In this document: piece by piece, positions 4,561-5,765 of the stretch
How positions within the stretch are numbered: the first letter of the stretch is position 1
How the letters are laid out: each line of letters starts with the position of its first letter
DNA from: an uncultured Spartobacteria bacterium
Lineage (GTDB): Bacteria; Verrucomicrobiota; Verrucomicrobiia; Chthoniobacterales; Terrimicrobiaceae
DNA length: 5,765 nt
Assembly (NCBI GenBank): GCA_937960895.1
Contig: CALCJD010000125.1
Location: 1-5,765 of the forward strand
Reading direction: 5' to 3'
Made by a program: the position numbers and the translations under genes
Notes under the pieces: model-generated
Database searches by the model: none
Seen by the model: only the letters and a program-made list of their open reading frames with translations
What the model was told of the DNA's origin: nothing

Positions 4561-5765
4561 TGGAACCTTCCGGATATCCTCGCGGGATGGTTCCCTCCAT
4601 CTGCCGTCTTTCGGATGCCCGGCGAGAAACCCGATGGTTCTCCGCCGAAAATCCGACCGGGCGGCCGGGGGGGGCGCATGAGGGCAATGACGGACGCAAA
4701 CGTCAGGCCAGCGTGGATCTGCCGCCGGGCGGGAGGCTGGAGCTGGCGCTGGCGCGTGTTGACGGGGAGTCCGGCATCATCCGTCGCATCTGGCTCACCT
4801 TTTTCGGACTGCGGCTGCAGGATTGCCCGCATTTCCTGAGGGGATTGCGGCTGGAGGTGGTTTACGACGACGCGGCCCGTCCGGCGGTGAACGCGCCCGT
4901 GGGGGATTTTTTCTGTCAGGGCCTGGGCCGGGCCACCGCCTTCGAAAACGCCTTCTTCTCCAGTCCGGAGGGACGCAGTCTGGTGTCGTGTCTTCCCATG
5001 CCGTTCCGCAAGGGGGTGCGCATGACGCTGGTGAACGACAGTCCGTTCCTCTGCCGCAAGGTGTACTACGAGGTCGACGCCACCGTGGGTGATGACCTGC
5101 CCGCGGACGTCGGGTACCTGCACGCCCACTGGCGCCGGGAGCCGCGCACGCGGATGATGCAGGATTATGCCATCCTGCCCCGTGTGACCGGAAGGGGACG
5201 CTACGTCGGAGCCTGTGTCTCGGTGCTGCCCGACCGCGCCCGCTACGGACCGACGTGGTGGGGCGAGGGGGAGGTCAAAATTTATCTCGATGGCGACCGG
5301 GAGCGTCCGACGCTGTGCGGAACCGGTACGGAGGATTACATCGGCACCGGATGGGGACAGCAGCGCTTCGCCCAGCTTTATCAGGGTTCGCCGATCGCGG
5401 AAAAAAACGCGCTCGAATTTGCCTATGCCTTTTACCGGCTGCACGGACCGGATCCGGTGGATTTTCATCGCGAGATTCGCGTGACCATCCAGCAGATCGG
5501 AAGCTGGTCCCGGGTCGAGGACCTTCGGGCCGTTTTGGAAAAAAGGACCGACCTGCGCCTCAAGAGCGGGGAGCCGTTTGTTCCGCCGGCAAAGGGACCT
5601 CCACCCTCCTTTTCCCATTTTGAGCGGGAGGATGATTGGAGCTCCCTCTGCTGGTTTTATCTGGATCGTCCGGAGAACGACCTGCCTCCACCCGCACCTT
5701 ATGAAGAACGGGTGGCCCGACTCGCGCCGAACTTCCTGCGAAAGTGGCGGGTGGCGGGGCCGTTC
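4560..5765 (+). CDS. GH172 / DUF2961 glycoside hydrolase-family protein, C-terminus cut by window edge
   Basis: The first 402 residues are visible with no stop. GH172 members act on furanosides: characterised examples are the Bifidobacterium alpha-D-fructofuranosidase/difructose-dianhydride I enzyme and D-arabinofuranosidases. Hallmarks are the N-terminal A-R-R-E-T-R-W-F-S-A-E-N-P-T-G (20-34), the core L-A-R-V-D-G-E-S-G-I-I-R-R-I-W-L-T, V-K-I-Y-L-D-G-D, and the active-site signature G254-T-G-T-E258-D-Y260; E258 corresponds to one of the family's essential glutamates. F-A-Y-A-F-Y-R-L-H-G-P-D-P-V-D-F (287-302) is the next conserved strand. There is no signal peptide, so it is probably cytoplasmic or exported by another route. 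The ATG shares its A with the TGA of the beta-helix gene, indicating one transcript and coupled translation. The last residues, W-R-V-A-G-P-F, look like the start of a further domain. Family is certain; substrate is not. Confidence 0.92.
   Translation, partial: MEPSGYPRGMVPSICRLSDARRETRWFSAENPTGRPGGAHEGNDGRKRQASVDLPPGGRLELALARVDGESGIIRRIWLTFFGLRLQDCPHFLRGLRLEVVYDDAARPAVNAPVGDFFCQGLGRATAFENAFFSSPEGRSLVSCLPMPFRKGVRMTLVNDSPFLCRKVYYEVDATVGDDLPADVGYLHAHWRREPRTRMMQDYAILPRVTGRGRYVGACVSVLPDRARYGPTWWGEGEVKIYLDGDRERPTLCGTGTEDYIGTGWGQQRFAQLYQGSPIAEKNALEFAYAFYRLHGPDPVDFHREIRVTIQQIGSWSRVEDLRAVLEKRTDLRLKSGEPFVPPAKGPPPSFSHFEREDDWSSLCWFYLDRPENDLPPPAPYEERVARLAPNFLRKWRVAGPF

Noticed and set aside
4527..5618. 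Long open frame on the minus strand (about 363 codons)
   Set aside because: Antisense to the GH172 gene, which carries the G-T-G-T-E-D-Y signature; the minus translation has no family features.

Overview
The window is GC-rich and densely coding. It looks like part of a carbohydrate-utilisation locus from a saprophytic bacterium of the Planctomycetota-Verrucomicrobiota-Chlamydiota group, most likely a verrucomicrobial (Opitutales-like) or related lineage. This placement is inference. It rests on the gene mix (GH172/DUF2961 protein, secreted beta-helix protein with 'DC' coils, Gfo/Idh/MocA oxidoreductase, LacI regulator), the weak Shine-Dalgarno sequences and the GC-rich codon use. There is no rRNA or marker gene to confirm it.

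Layout: (1) minus strand, 505 down to the left edge: the N-terminal part of a secreted HGGG/GHSAGG-type alpha/beta-hydrolase (esterase). (2) 506-709: a divergent promoter region with an AT-rich core at about 586-650 carrying TTGCAA-type repeats. (3) plus strand, 710-1859: a Gfo/Idh/MocA-family NAD(P)-dependent oxidoreductase whose reading frame is broken near 974-980, exactly at the conserved segment before V-L-V-E-K-P. (4) plus strand, 1935-2981: a complete LacI-family transcriptional regulator with an unusual hinge sequence. (5) 2982-3171: intergenic, with an AT-rich promoter/operator-like segment at 3100-3138 that shares words with the first promoter region. (6) plus strand, 3172-4560: a secreted right-handed parallel beta-helix protein, distantly PL9-like. 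(7) plus strand, 4560 to the right edge: a GH172 (DUF2961) glycoside hydrolase-family protein, overlapping the previous gene by one base and truncated by the window end.

How they may work together (inference): the LacI regulator probably senses a sugar and controls the beta-helix/GH172 pair, and perhaps the divergent esterase/oxidoreductase pair, through TTGCAA-containing sites. The esterase could remove acyl groups from a decorated polysaccharide, the beta-helix protein could bind or cleave the polymer outside the cytoplasm, the GH172 enzyme could process furanoside-type products, and the oxidoreductase would handle the released sugar if it is functional.

No RNA gene, CRISPR array, insertion sequence or convincing terminator was seen. 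I found no clearly new system. The points most worth a second look are the frameshift, the shared operator-like words, the altered PL9-like active site in a cysteine-laddered helix, and the apparent extra C-terminal domain on the GH172 protein.
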